DNA from: Croceibacter atlanticus HTCC2559
GTDB taxonomy: Bacteria > Bacteroidota > Bacteroidia > Flavobacteriales > Flavobacteriaceae
Direction of reading: 5' to 3'
NCBI RefSeq assembly: GCF_000196315.1
Contig: NC_014230.1
Span: 1,178,001-1,242,000, forward strand
Length of the DNA stretch: 64,000 nucleotides
Part shown: positions 1 through 9,322 of the stretch, in pieces
Numbering within the stretch: the stretch's first letter is position 1
Layout: each line of letters opens with the position of its first letter
Position numbers and translations under genes: made by a program
Notes under the pieces: model-generated
The model's input: only the letters and a program-made list of their open reading frames with translations
Databases searched by the model: none
What the model was told of the DNA's origin: nothing

Positions 1-2
1 AT

Positions 3-128
3 CAAGGAAGCGCAGGACAAAACACAGCTTCATTCACGGTTTATGATGCGAATAACAATGTTTTATACACTAACGAATGGAAAATAAATACAGGGTTCAA
101 AGGCACATTACTACTAATTAAACTATAA
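3..128 (+). CDS. C-terminal end of a truncated unknown protein
   Basis: The only open frame entering from the left edge encodes about 41 residues and ends in KGTLLLIKL and a TAA three bases before the next ATG. The residues alternate polar and hydrophobic (FTVYDANNNVLY), which fits a beta-sandwich end. The family cannot be named from this fragment. A decayed copy of its last codons appears to lie just before the gene at 1149. Confidence 0.5.
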   Translation, partial: QGSAGQNTASFTVYDANNNVLYTNEWKINTGFKGTLLLIKL

Positions 129-130
129 AT

Positions 131-1018
131 ATGAAAAAGATTATCATATTAACAGCACTCACATTAATTTCAATCACCAATATTTTCGCTCAAACTAAAA
201 ATGATCAAGCAAGAGCTTATTACATTGAGGCTGAAAAAAATTATGAGTTAAAAGACTATCTATCTTCATTAGCTAATCTGATAAAGGTTGAAGAGATATT
301 AGGTGCAACCAATGCTCGTGTTTTAGCTTTAAGAGTTAAAATTTCTTATGAAGCAAAAGATTATGACTACGCAAAAAAGTATTTAAAACAATTTTCTAAC
401 TATGATTCATCAGAAGCGCTGAAAAATGAGATTTTATCATACATCGTTAAAGTTGATAATAAATTAGAGGAGGCTTTAAGTATAAAAGAAAGAGAAATTA
501 TTGCCGAAAATGAAAGTAAACAAGCTGAAGCTATAGATAAAGGGAATTGGGAGAAAGCGCTTTCAGAGAATAACTTTAATAGCTTTAAAAACTATTTATC
601 AAATGAAAATAATATTCTTTTTAGAATAGAGGCCGAGAAAAAAATAAAAAGACTCTTCTTAGCGACGCCTGAAGGGATAGAAAAGTTTATTAAAGAAAAT
701 GGTCATAAGGATAAAGGACATGCTTTGTATAAATATAATTATTCAGCAACTGTAACACCTTATGTAATTAAAATAAAGAGTCAATGGCGAACTATGAAAA
801 ATAAAATAGAATATTTTACAGATAACTTATATCTAGAAGGTGAAATAGAACTGACAGGAGGAGGAAAAAAAGGGGATTATTATATTTGGGGTCCTTATGG
901 AAATCGTTTAATTACTTTAAATCCGAATTGTGATGCTGTAGCATTTTTTGAAGGCCTTGAAGCATATGTAAATTCTACTGATAATAAAAAAAAGCCCAAA
1001 TTTATCACTAAGCTATAA
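131..1018 (+). CDS. secreted TPR-like protein, paralogue 1
   Basis: The 295-residue product starts with a clear signal peptide (MKKIIILTALTLISITNIFA, then Q). Residues about 25-115 are helical and resemble tetratricopeptide repeats (EAEKNYELKDYLSSL, then YAKKYLKQFSNYDSSEALKN). A unit near residue 145 (NWEKALSENNFNSFKNYL) resembles the W-A-T-SY-YL spacer repeat found in bacterial caspase-like and TPR proteins. The C-terminal 120 residues have no family I recognise. The first 40 codons are almost identical in DNA to the gene at 1149, pointing to recent duplication or gene conversion. Function unknown; probably periplasmic or outer-membrane associated. Confidence 0.8.
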   Translation: MKKIIILTALTLISITNIFAQTKNDQARAYYIEAEKNYELKDYLSSLANLIKVEEILGATNARVLALRVKISYEAKDYDYAKKYLKQFSNYDSSEALKNEILSYIVKVDNKLEEALSIKEREIIAENESKQAEAIDKGNWEKALSENNFNSFKNYLSNENNILFRIEAEKKIKRLFLATPEGIEKFIKENGHKDKGHALYKYNYSATVTPYVIKIKSQWRTMKNKIEYFTDNLYLEGEIELTGGGKKGDYYIWGPYGNRLITLNPNCDAVAFFEGLEAYVNSTDNKKKPKFITKL

Positions 1019-1148
1019 ACAAAATATACCAGTAGAATTCAAAACTAACTGTTTACAAAAACGTTTGTATTCCATTACGGCTGAATGATATTTGCGTACC
1101 ACTTCGTAAATAAGCCAAAGTCACATGATTATTAATTAAGTTATAAAG

Positions 1149-2102
1149 ATGAAAAAAATTATCATATTAACAGCACTCACATTAATTTCAATCACCAATA
1201 TTTTCGCTCAAACTAAAAATGATCAAGCAAGGGCTTATTATATAGAAGCTGAAAAAAATTATGAGTTAAACAATTATCAATCTTCTTTAAATAACTTGAA
1301 TAAGGTTGAAGAGATATTAGGTGCAACCAACGCTCGTGTTTTAGCTTTAAAAGTTAAAAGCTCTTATGGCGCAGAAGATTATATCAATGCAAAAAAGTAT
1401 TTAAATAAATTTTCTAACTATGATTCATCAGAAGCGCTAAAAAATGAGATTTTATCATACATCGTTAAAATTGATAATAAAATAGAAGAAGCTAAACTAG
1501 AAGCTGAAAGAAAAAAAGAGCTAGATGAACGAAATTGGTTAAAAGCCACATCTAATCACACTATACAATCTTATGAAACTTATTTGAACAACTCTAAAAA
1601 CACTCTTTATCGCTCTGAAGCTAAAAGAATACTAACTGAAGATGAAGGTTTTAAAGAAATTCGTCTTGCAAAAAAACAGTTAGCAACACCCAAAGGTTTA
1701 ACTGATTTTTATTTCAAAAACAAATCATATTCGTCTCCTAAAGATTTTGAGCTATCAAAATCTACGGGAATGTTGAAATTAGGCAAAAACGAAAGCTATC
1801 GAGAAGGTCCAGCTTATGAAGTTCATGAAATCTATTTAGCTCAGTTAAATAAGGTTAAAATTAACATAAAGAAAGGTAGTTATTATGATATAACATTTTA
1901 TGGTGAAATAGATAGAACAATTTATAAAAGAAAAAAAAGAGGTTTAGTATTTGATTTTAAAAGACGCTTAACTCATCATACTGAAAAATATTACTCTCCA
2001 TCAATTGATTTTAAAAATGAGAAAAGTCTCGAACAATTTTTAGAAGCTTTTAAAAAGTATTTAAATAATTCAGGATATTACCCAAGTTTTGTAAAAGGGT
2101 AA
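1149..2102 (+). CDS. secreted TPR-like protein, paralogue 2
   Basis: This 317-residue product has the same signal peptide and helical repeat region as the protein at 131, including SNYDSSEALKNEILSYIVK. It shares the spacer repeat (NWLKATSNHTIQSYETYL), then diverges completely: the last 150 residues are rich in Lys and Tyr and predicted beta. The pattern of a constant N-terminus with a variable C-terminus suggests a common export and docking region with a changed effector or ligand part, which is inference. Its ATG is preceded by about 32 bases resembling the sequence before the ATG at 131, so the duplicated unit began upstream of the gene. Confidence 0.8.
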   Translation: MKKIIILTALTLISITNIFAQTKNDQARAYYIEAEKNYELNNYQSSLNNLNKVEEILGATNARVLALKVKSSYGAEDYINAKKYLNKFSNYDSSEALKNEILSYIVKIDNKIEEAKLEAERKKELDERNWLKATSNHTIQSYETYLNNSKNTLYRSEAKRILTEDEGFKEIRLAKKQLATPKGLTDFYFKNKSYSSPKDFELSKSTGMLKLGKNESYREGPAYEVHEIYLAQLNKVKINIKKGSYYDITFYGEIDRTIYKRKKRGLVFDFKRRLTHHTEKYYSPSIDFKNEKSLEQFLEAFKKYLNNSGYYPSFVKG

Positions 2103-2302
2103 GTATTCTATATAAGTATTAAAAAAAGATAAATAACACCAAATAAGCTGATTATGATGTTAATGAGCATATGTGATTTTTATGCATTAATAATGACCCA
2201 AAAGATAAAACAACCGATTTATTTAAACATATTAATATCGAATTGTAATATTAAGATAATAAAGGGGTGCATAAAAGTTGATGAATTTTATAATCATTAA
2301 CT

Positions 2303-2785
2303 ATGAAGTCAACCAAAGTATTATCTACAACTTTTCTTTTATTCTTTTCAATTTTATGCAATGCACAAGAACAACAAAATGATGAGACCATTAGAGAAAA
2401 AATTAGTTGGATAAATAAATTTGGTTTTAAAAATACCGTTCCGATAAACGATACACTATTAAAGCCAAAACAAATTTTCTTTGGTGAAGCGGTTAGGGAT
2501 ATATTTTATTTTTATGATACGAAAGACAACAAATCAGTTACGGTTGCTTTTGAGGATAAATTAACTAACAAGATGACCCTTACTTGTATTAATGGAGAGT
2601 ATAAAATTTATATTTCCGATTTATTTACAGCAGGATATACTGTTATATCAAATGAAGATCTAGGAACAATTAATTTCGGAACAAATAAAGAAAATGCTTT
2701 AAAAACCTATAAAACGTTCGAAGATTTGTTTTATTTATTAAAATGGGAAGTTGAGTGTATCAATAAATTAAGCGATAACAAATAA
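2303..2785 (+). CDS. small secreted protein of unknown function
   Basis: The 160-residue product has an N-terminal signal peptide (MKSTKVLSTTFLLFFSILCNA before QEQQ). The mature part has no lipobox cysteine and no recognised domain; it alternates short strands (DKLTNKMTLTCINGEYKIYI) and ends in a helix. It lies 20 bases before the next secreted-protein gene on the same strand, so the genes from 2303 to 4365 probably form one transcript. The preceding 200-base gap (2103-2302) is A+T-rich and holds no gene that I can see. Confidence 0.7.
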   Translation: MKSTKVLSTTFLLFFSILCNAQEQQNDETIREKISWINKFGFKNTVPINDTLLKPKQIFFGEAVRDIFYFYDTKDNKSVTVAFEDKLTNKMTLTCINGEYKIYISDLFTAGYTVISNEDLGTINFGTNKENALKTYKTFEDLFYLLKWEVECINKLSDNK

Positions 2786-2805
2786 ATTTTAAAACCAATA
2801 CAAAT

Positions 2806-3294
2806 ATGAAAACAATACAGTTTGTAACCTTAACATTTCTATTAGTGTTTGCCACGGTGATGCAGGCACAAGACATACATAACCCATACGATAACTGTGA
2901 GTGCACAGATAGGATGGAACGAGACTATGTTTTTGGCGGCTCAAATATTGTTACTTATAAAGGCGTGCGGTATATGTTTTATGATTATTACAAGCCAGAA
3001 AAAAATACGTGTTTTCAGAATTACCTGAATGAATCTAGCAGCATAACTGTAACAGCTTTTAAAGAAAAGCTATTAGAGCACCCAACATTTAAAATGCTGG
3101 TCGAAGCTGGCGTGGTACGTCAAAAAAGTATTGTAGGTAAGATATATTGGAAAGCTTCATCGGTAAGTGAGGTTGAGGAAGCTCAAAAGGAAAAAGCTAT
3201 GGAATACAATTATAGCAATCTTACTCTAAAAGCTATTGACCTAGATGTAGATTTTGAAACACCTTTTAGCAAATTTAAAACCTGTAGTAATTAA
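2806..3294 (+). CDS. small secreted cysteine-containing protein
   Basis: The 162-residue product has a signal peptide (MKTIQFVTLTFLLVFATVMQA, then Q). The mature region has four cysteines, at NCECTD, NTCFQN and the C-terminal KTCSN, which could form disulfides outside the cytoplasm. No family was recognised. It is 12 bases from the following gene and 20 from the preceding one, so it is most likely cotranscribed with both. Confidence 0.7.
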   Translation: MKTIQFVTLTFLLVFATVMQAQDIHNPYDNCECTDRMERDYVFGGSNIVTYKGVRYMFYDYYKPEKNTCFQNYLNESSSITVTAFKEKLLEHPTFKMLVEAGVVRQKSIVGKIYWKASSVSEVEEAQKEKAMEYNYSNLTLKAIDLDVDFETPFSKFKTCSN

Positions 3295-3306
3295 AAATCA
3301 CTAACT

Positions 3307-4365
3307 ATGAAATTCTTAAATGTAGTTGGTCTTTTAATTATAACATTTACAATACAGGCTCAGCATCTCATCATAAATCCAGATCTTATTTCTCATAATG
3401 TAGAAGAAGTTATTCTGCCGGTTTCAAATAACGCATATGTCTTAGTTAAGGATAGTACAGCTTATGTTTACAATATAGATGCTGTTTTACCATTTAAAAA
3501 AGGTAACATAAAAGAGAACTTCATATTAGATATAAATAATAATAGGCTATTAACCATCGCATTAGTTCCTGAGTATTTTGATAAAGCTGATGAAAATATG
3601 AATATCGTGACACTGGTTTCCTATAAATATGAAATTAACTATAGTGTTGTAGATAGTATCAAGGCAAATAATTTAGTTGATAAATACGATTATTTCATCC
3701 CTAAGTCAGTTGTTCATGAAACTATTGAGAATCGCGAAACATTGAATTCAGAAGATTTATTTGTCACGAGTATTTATAGTTCTTCAGGTAATTTAGCGCT
3801 TCCATCACATTATTTAAGAATAGATAAAAACCAATCTCTATCTGTTTTAAACAATGGGTATCTTACGCTTTCTGAAGTTAAAAATAACAAGGTAGTTAAA
3901 GACAAATCTTGGGGATTTTTTAATGGATCAATTAGTCTTCAACGTAGTATAAAAATAGGAGATTTTGCTCGAATTAATTTTCAACGCTATAAGGAAGATT
4001 CAGATATCTTAGAAAATTTTTGGTGTATAATAGATTTAAAAAAACAAATTTTCGCTCCTATAGATTTAAAGCAATTTTATAGTAATCTAGAAAATATAGA
4101 GGCACAGGACATCTCGTTGATTAATAGTACACCATTCTTTTTCAGGTCTTTAAATGATAATAATGTAAGAATGTACGTATTGCCAGATAATAATTACGTT
4201 TGGTTAGATGACCAATCCTACTATTATAGTTCTGGAGACCTATCTAATTATGCACAAATTAAAGTGAGAGATAAATCTTTAAGCCCTAATGTAAATGTGC
4301 ACCATTATAACCATCCAGACAATATTCTAAAAGCTATTGCGCCGTACGAACCTGAAAAAAATTAA
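3307..4365 (+). CDS. secreted protein of unknown function, possible WG-type repeats
   Basis: The 352-residue product has a short signal peptide (MKFLNVVGLLIITFTIQA, Q). The mature part is dominated by short beta strands with repeated VLVKDSTAYVYNID-like blocks, somewhat reminiscent of propeller or WG-repeat proteins, but no repeat unit is regular enough to name. It is the last of three closely spaced secreted-protein genes. The role is unknown. Confidence 0.7.
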   Translation: MKFLNVVGLLIITFTIQAQHLIINPDLISHNVEEVILPVSNNAYVLVKDSTAYVYNIDAVLPFKKGNIKENFILDINNNRLLTIALVPEYFDKADENMNIVTLVSYKYEINYSVVDSIKANNLVDKYDYFIPKSVVHETIENRETLNSEDLFVTSIYSSSGNLALPSHYLRIDKNQSLSVLNNGYLTLSEVKNNKVVKDKSWGFFNGSISLQRSIKIGDFARINFQRYKEDSDILENFWCIIDLKKQIFAPIDLKQFYSNLENIEAQDISLINSTPFFFRSLNDNNVRMYVLPDNNYVWLDDQSYYYSSGDLSNYAQIKVRDKSLSPNVNVHHYNHPDNILKAIAPYEPEKN

Positions 4366-4435
4366 AGCGTTATCAAAGAGCAATGAAAACATTTAAAAAG
4401 AAATACCTTTTATAAAAAGTTTAAAATTTGAATAA

Positions 4436-4828
4436 ATGAATTTAAAACTCTCAATCGAGGAAAATAAAAGTAAATTTTTAGATGAAATGATAACCTTTGA
4501 AAAAAAGTTTATTCTTCAGCATTATTTTAAAACCAAGAAGGTCATCAATAATGCAGAAAGAGAGATTTTAAAAAAATCACCTAGCAATGAAATTGAAACT
4601 ATTGCACTTATAGGAGTTCTACTTCTAGAAAAAGATGCTTTAAATATGTTTAGATTAAGAATAGGGTCTGTATTTAAAAGTGATGTTGAGTTAGCAGAGT
4701 CCTGTCAAAGATTAATAGACACCAAAAGCATTATAAAAGCCGAAACTGAGTTATTTCATTATGAGTATGAATACGAAGAATCTATAGAAGTGCCTATTAT
4801 CGATTATTATATCAAATTTTTTAAATAA
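4436..4828 (+). CDS. hypothetical cytoplasmic protein
   Basis: The 130-residue product has no signal peptide, unlike the five genes before it. It is mostly helical with many Lys and Glu residues (EENKSKFLDEMITFEKKF) and ends in an acidic, tyrosine-rich stretch (FHYEYEYEESIEVP). It might be a cytoplasmic partner of the secreted cluster, but only position suggests this. No family recognised. Confidence 0.6.
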   Translation: MNLKLSIEENKSKFLDEMITFEKKFILQHYFKTKKVINNAEREILKKSPSNEIETIALIGVLLLEKDALNMFRLRIGSVFKSDVELAESCQRLIDTKSIIKAETELFHYEYEYEESIEVPIIDYYIKFFK

Positions 4829-5016
4829 GAAAAAGTTTCTTTAAAAGGTATTTCTGATTTACTAATTGTAAAAGTAACTGAGTAGTCAAATGCTACTACA
4901 AACAATACCAAATTCTTACGTTAAGCTTGTTTTGTATTTATCTAATAGGTAGTGCAGAATAACTTTAATCTGCGCCTTAAAAACTTTAAAATTTTTAAAT
5001 CATGAGGTTTTGGGCT

Positions 5017-6291
5017 TTATTTTTTCTTACGTCTATTATTTCCGCCACCTTTTTGAGAGCCTTTATTCTTCTTTCGGTTTGCAAAAAATTCCTGTTTTAT
5101 ACGTTGCTTCTCTTTTTCAGCAGCTTTCTTCTCAGAAGTTGTCATAGGTTTGTCTGTCTGCGGAAAAGGATTGTCTTTTATAACCGTAATTTTTTGCTTA
5201 ATTAGCTTTTCAATGTCTTTTATGAACTGTATTTCTTCTGGCTCACCAATAGATATAGCTATACCATCTTCTCCTGCACGACCACATCGGCCAATTCTAT
5301 GAACATAAGTTTCTGGTTCATTAGGAATGTCGTAGTTAATCACGTACTCTAATTTGTCAATATCAATTCCTCGAGCTGCAATATCTGTAGCAACCATTAC
5401 CCTTATGTTGCCATCTTTAAATGCTTTTAATGCTTTTTGTCTTTGATTTTGAGATTTGTTTCCGTGTATGGCAGCACTTTTTATCTTTTTCTTTAAGAGT
5501 TTACGTACCGTACGGTCTGCTCCGTGCTTAGTTTTAGAAAAAACGAGAACTTGGTCTATCTTAGGATCTTCTAAAATATGAAGCAGCAAGTCTCCTTTAT
5601 TGGTTTTGTTGGTGGTGTATAAATACTGTTGAATAGTTTCTGCAGTAGATGAAACTGGATTTACTTCAACTTTTTTAGGGTTTTTAAGAATTTGATTAGA
5701 TAGTGTCAATATATTCTTTGGCATTGTAGCAGAGAAAAATAAAGACTGTCTGTTCTTAGGAAGTTTTGTTAGTAGTTTTTTAATATCGTGAATAAAGCCC
5801 ATATCCAACATTCTGTCGGCTTCATCTAAAACAAAGTACTTAACGTCTTTTAAAGAAATATAACCTTGGTCCATAAGGTCTAACAATCTTCCTGGTGTCG
5901 CAATTAAAACATCAACACCGCTTTTAAGCTTATTAGTTTGCGCACGTTGAGGTACACCTCCAAAAATGACTGTGCTTTTTAATGATGTATATTTTCCATA
6001 GGCAGAAAAATTCTCACCTATCTGTATTGCAAGCTCTCTAGTTGGTGTAACTATTAGTGATAATATTTTACGCTTACCTTTAGCATTTTCTAAATCGTTT
6101 GCTAAATGCTGAATAATAGGAATTGCAAAAGCACCTGTTTTACCTGTTCCGGTTTGTGCACTTCCTAAAACATCTTCACCTTTTAGTATAAGTGGAATTG
6201 AACGTGCCTGAATAGAGGTAGGCTTCTCATAGCCTTGTTCATCAAGAGATTTTAAAATAGGGGAAATTATGTTTAGATCTTCAAATGTCAT
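5017..6291 (-). CDS. DEAD-box RNA helicase, RhlE type
   Basis: The 424-residue protein carries the full DEAD-box motif set: Q motif region (GYEKPTSIQ), AQTGTGKT, PTRELA, TPGR, DEAD (VLDEADRMLD), SAT, and the second RecA domain ending in HRIGRCGRAG. The C-terminal 60 residues are Lys/Arg-rich (KGSQKGGGNNRRKKK), typical of RNA-binding tails. Proteins of this type unwind RNA in ribosome assembly, RNA decay or cold adaptation. It is monocistronic, with no close same-strand neighbour. The exact paralogue is uncertain because flavobacteria carry several. Confidence 0.93.
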   Translation of the reverse strand: MTFEDLNIISPILKSLDEQGYEKPTSIQARSIPLILKGEDVLGSAQTGTGKTGAFAIPIIQHLANDLENAKGKRKILSLIVTPTRELAIQIGENFSAYGKYTSLKSTVIFGGVPQRAQTNKLKSGVDVLIATPGRLLDLMDQGYISLKDVKYFVLDEADRMLDMGFIHDIKKLLTKLPKNRQSLFFSATMPKNILTLSNQILKNPKKVEVNPVSSTAETIQQYLYTTNKTNKGDLLLHILEDPKIDQVLVFSKTKHGADRTVRKLLKKKIKSAAIHGNKSQNQRQKALKAFKDGNIRVMVATDIAARGIDIDKLEYVINYDIPNEPETYVHRIGRCGRAGEDGIAISIGEPEEIQFIKDIEKLIKQKITVIKDNPFPQTDKPMTTSEKKAAEKEKQRIKQEFFANRKKNKGSQKGGGNNRRKKK

Positions 6292-6516
6292 ACTTCAAAT
6301 GTTTTGAGACTGCTAAGTATTTTGGCAAGTATGCATTAAATATCTTAGAGTTTAGGGTAAGTTTAAAGCACAAAGGTAGTGTTTATAACTACGAGAACAG
6401 ACTAAATGAATAGTAGTAATACTTTAGAGAAGTTATGAGGGACGAGATACAAAAATTTCAAATCGTCTAAAACCTCCCAAGAATTCAAAAATTGATAACT
6501 TATTAGACTTTAATTA

Positions 6517-6969
6517 CTATAAACTATACGAACCTTCTTTGCTTGGAAATGTAGCAATGAGACCTTCATATATATCTTTATGAGCTCTAATTTTAAATTT
6601 ACGTCCGTCATTGCATACGATTACAAATTGAATCTTTTGATTTTTATCCTTAATGTTAATACTGTCAAAACGTTCAACTTCATTAAAATGCAATGGGATA
6701 AATCCAATGTCACTTTTAATGATAAAACCTTGTTTTATAAATGTCATCTTGGAGCGCTTAAAAGTATTATAGCTCATACACCAAATACCTATGGATAATA
6801 AACTAAGTACTACAAAAATGAATATTATATTTTCAGTAAAATTAAATTCTGAAAAACTAGCACTATAAATATAATAGCCAAATAGTAAAAATGATATCAA
6901 AATTATTGGAGTACCAAACCGATTAATGAGATATCTTCCTTTTAACTGAAAGTCTATCATATACTCCAT
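6517..6969 (-). CDS. small membrane protein with PH-like C-terminus
   Basis: The 150-residue product has two hydrophobic segments, about residues 18-34 and 46-66, followed by an 80-residue beta-rich domain (FIIKSDIGFIPLHFNEVERF). That layout is seen in bacterial PH-domain membrane proteins, but the match is only structural impression. It lies 14 bases downstream of the stop-proximal region of the E1 gene's neighbourhood on the same strand and may be transcribed after a separate start. Function unknown. Confidence 0.6.
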   Translation of the reverse strand: MEYMIDFQLKGRYLINRFGTPIILISFLLFGYYIYSASFSEFNFTENIIFIFVVLSLLSIGIWCMSYNTFKRSKMTFIKQGFIIKSDIGFIPLHFNEVERFDSINIKDKNQKIQFVIVCNDGRKFKIRAHKDIYEGLIATFPSKEGSYSL

Positions 6970-6983
6970 ATTACATATATTAT

Positions 6984-9050
6984 TTAATAGTCTAAAAGCT
7001 CCTCAATCTTCACCTTCACCTTCTCCGTACTAGGAATAAACGTCTCTTCTAATACAGAATTCAAAGGAATCGCAGGCATATTTTCACTACCAATGGTCAT
7101 TACTGGTGCATCCAAATATTGGAAACATTTCTCTTGTATTTTTCCTGAAAGCGCTCTTGCAAAAGTATTGTCGCTAGGCTCTTCAGTAACCACTAGGCAC
7201 TTGCCACATTTTCTAACGGAAGCCATTATGGTATCTTCATCAAGTGGATGAAGTGTTCTTAAATCGACAACCTCAATACTGTCTTGCAATCCAAGTTCTG
7301 CAGAAGCATTCATAGCCCAATGCACGCCCATTCCATAAGTGATTATAGAAATGGTTTCTTTCTCTTCCTGTTTCCAGATTTCTTGTAGGACATTCGCCTT
7401 TCCAAATGGTAGCACGTAATCCTCATCTGGCATTAATGAGGTTGCACCTTTTGTGCCTTTTACCTTACTCCAATACAATCCTTTGTGTTCAAAAATAACA
7501 ACAGGGTTTGGGTCGTAATAAGCAGCTTTCATCAAACCTTTTAAGTCGGCACCGTTACTTGGGTAAGCAATTTTAAGACCGCGAATATTAGTCACCACAC
7601 TTTCTACAGAAGAACTGTGATAAGGACCACCACTTCCGTAGGCGCCAATAGGCACACGTAATATCATTGACACTGGCCATTTACCATTTGAGAGGTAATT
7701 GCTTCGTGAAACCTCTGTAAATAGCTGATTGAGTCCTGGCCAAATATAATCGGCAAACTGGACTTCTACAATTGGTTTTAAACCAGTGGCGCTCATACCT
7801 ACAGTACTACCTATAATAAATGCTTCTTGAATAGGCGTATTGAAAACACGGTTATCACCAAACTTTTGCGCTAAGGTTGCCGCTTCTCTAAACACACCAC
7901 CTAAACGGCCACCAACATCTTGACCGTACATCAAACATTCAGGATGTTTGCGCATTAATTCTTCAACTGCAAATAGGGCACAATCCACCATCACGACTTT
8001 ATCGCCGCCTTGCGGTGAGCGTTCGCCTTTCTCTTCAGTAATTGGCGTAGGAGCAAAGTCGTGTGTAAATAAATCTTCTGGTTTTGGGTCTTCGGCTTTT
8101 AATGCTTTTTGATAAGCTTCTTCAACTTCAGATTTAACTTCAGTTTCAATTGCAGTTAAGTCCTTTTCAATAAACCCATTATCCAATAATAATTTTTGAA
8201 GCTTCGGGTATGGATCGCGAGTCTTTGCTTCGTCTAAATCATCACGATAAAACTCCATTCGTACACCAGACGTGTGGTGGTTTAGTAATGGTACTTTAGC
8301 GTGCACTAAAAACGGCCTGCGTTCTTCACGCATTGTTTTAATGACTTTTTGAATGGTACTGTAGCTTTCTTCAAAATCAGTTCCATCTATAGTGACCGCT
8401 TCCAAACCGTGAAAACCTGCTGCATATTCGTAAGCATTTTGCGCTCTTGTTTCAGCTTCATTTGCTGATATATCCCAACCATTATCTTGAACCAAATAGA
8501 GGATAGGCAGTTGTTTTAAAGCGGCCATTTGAAAAGCTTCGGCGATTTCACCTTCGGTAACTGAGGCGTCGCCTAAAGAACAGACTGTTATTGGCAATTC
8601 AGACGTCTTTGAGTCATAACCTAGATTCTGGTCTTCGCGGTACCACATTCCCATAGCCACACCAGTAGCAGGAATCGCCTGCATACCTGTTGCACTACTT
8701 TGATGTGGAATTTTTGGCTTATCAGCATCCTTTAAACTTGGGTGTGAGTAGTATGTGCGACCACCAGAAAATGGGTCGTCTTTCTTTGCCAAGACCTGAA
8801 GCATTAAATCGTAGGGTGTCATCCCAATACTGAGCAAAATAGAGTCATCTCGATAATACGGGAACACATAATCTTGTGGCAGTAATTGCATTCCCACAGC
8901 ATTTTGAATGACTTCGTGACCACGTGATGTGGCGTGAACGTACTTGGAAACGACTTTAAAGTTTTCCTCATACAATTCTGTCATCGTCTTTGCAGTCGCA
9001 ACATTTTTAAACGCTTGTTTTAGTGTGTTTTTATCTATGCTCATATTCAT
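6984..9050 (-). CDS. 2-oxoacid dehydrogenase E1, fused alpha and beta subunits
   Basis: The 688-residue protein joins an E1-alpha half (residues about 1-330, thiamine diphosphate motif GDASVTEGEIAEAF followed by NGW) to an E1-beta half (about 345-688, with AFIIGSTVGMSATG and PIVEVQFADYIWP). It decarboxylates branched-chain 2-oxoacids (or related oxoacids) and passes the acyl group to lipoyl-E2. The ilvE and E2 genes are next on the same strand, which favours branched-chain amino-acid catabolism over pyruvate; a separate pyruvate dehydrogenase lies at 48-51 kb. The alpha-beta fusion is common in Bacteroidota. The spacing to ilvE is filled by palindromic repeats and a GIY-YIG gene. Confidence 0.92.
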   Translation of the reverse strand: MNMSIDKNTLKQAFKNVATAKTMTELYEENFKVVSKYVHATSRGHEVIQNAVGMQLLPQDYVFPYYRDDSILLSIGMTPYDLMLQVLAKKDDPFSGGRTYYSHPSLKDADKPKIPHQSSATGMQAIPATGVAMGMWYREDQNLGYDSKTSELPITVCSLGDASVTEGEIAEAFQMAALKQLPILYLVQDNGWDISANEAETRAQNAYEYAAGFHGLEAVTIDGTDFEESYSTIQKVIKTMREERRPFLVHAKVPLLNHHTSGVRMEFYRDDLDEAKTRDPYPKLQKLLLDNGFIEKDLTAIETEVKSEVEEAYQKALKAEDPKPEDLFTHDFAPTPITEEKGERSPQGGDKVVMVDCALFAVEELMRKHPECLMYGQDVGGRLGGVFREAATLAQKFGDNRVFNTPIQEAFIIGSTVGMSATGLKPIVEVQFADYIWPGLNQLFTEVSRSNYLSNGKWPVSMILRVPIGAYGSGGPYHSSSVESVVTNIRGLKIAYPSNGADLKGLMKAAYYDPNPVVIFEHKGLYWSKVKGTKGATSLMPDEDYVLPFGKANVLQEIWKQEEKETISIITYGMGVHWAMNASAELGLQDSIEVVDLRTLHPLDEDTIMASVRKCGKCLVVTEEPSDNTFARALSGKIQEKCFQYLDAPVMTIGSENMPAIPLNSVLEETFIPSTEKVKVKIEELLDY

Positions 9051-9067
9051 TTCCTATTCCTAAGTTT

Positions 9068-9313
9068 GTCATTCCGTGCTAAGACACGGAATCTTTCACA
9101 TTCTATATTTTCAATTGAACCTTAAAGGTTGTAAGAGATTCTGAATCAAGTTCAGAATGACAAGAGTGTTTTTGTTTTGTCATTTTGTGCTTGACACGGA
9201 ATCTTTCACATTCTATATTTTTAATTGAACCTTAAAGGTTGTTAGTGATTCTGAATCAAGTTCAGAATGACAAGAGTGTTTTTGTTTTGTCATTCCGTGC
9301 TTGACACGGAATC
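9068..9313. repeat. type A paired-palindrome repeats, two full copies plus a half
   Basis: Two units of 94 and 93 bases (9068-9161 and 9179-9271) stand in direct repeat, separated by an identical 17-base spacer, followed by the first hairpin of a third (9289-9313). Each unit opens with GTCATTCCGTG, forms hairpin ATTCCGTG/CACGGAAT, has a central AACCTT-A-AAGGTT palindrome, then hairpin ATTCTGAA-TCAAG-TTCAGAAT, and closes with GAATGAC. The unit ends are inverted complements. The GIY-YIG gene at 9323 follows directly. Confidence 0.9.
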
Positions 9314-9322
9314 TATCGCTTG

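Noticed and set aside
5002-5205. Plus-strand open frame antisense to the helicase
   Set aside because: It is the complement of the lysine-rich tail of the DEAD-box gene and has no independent features.
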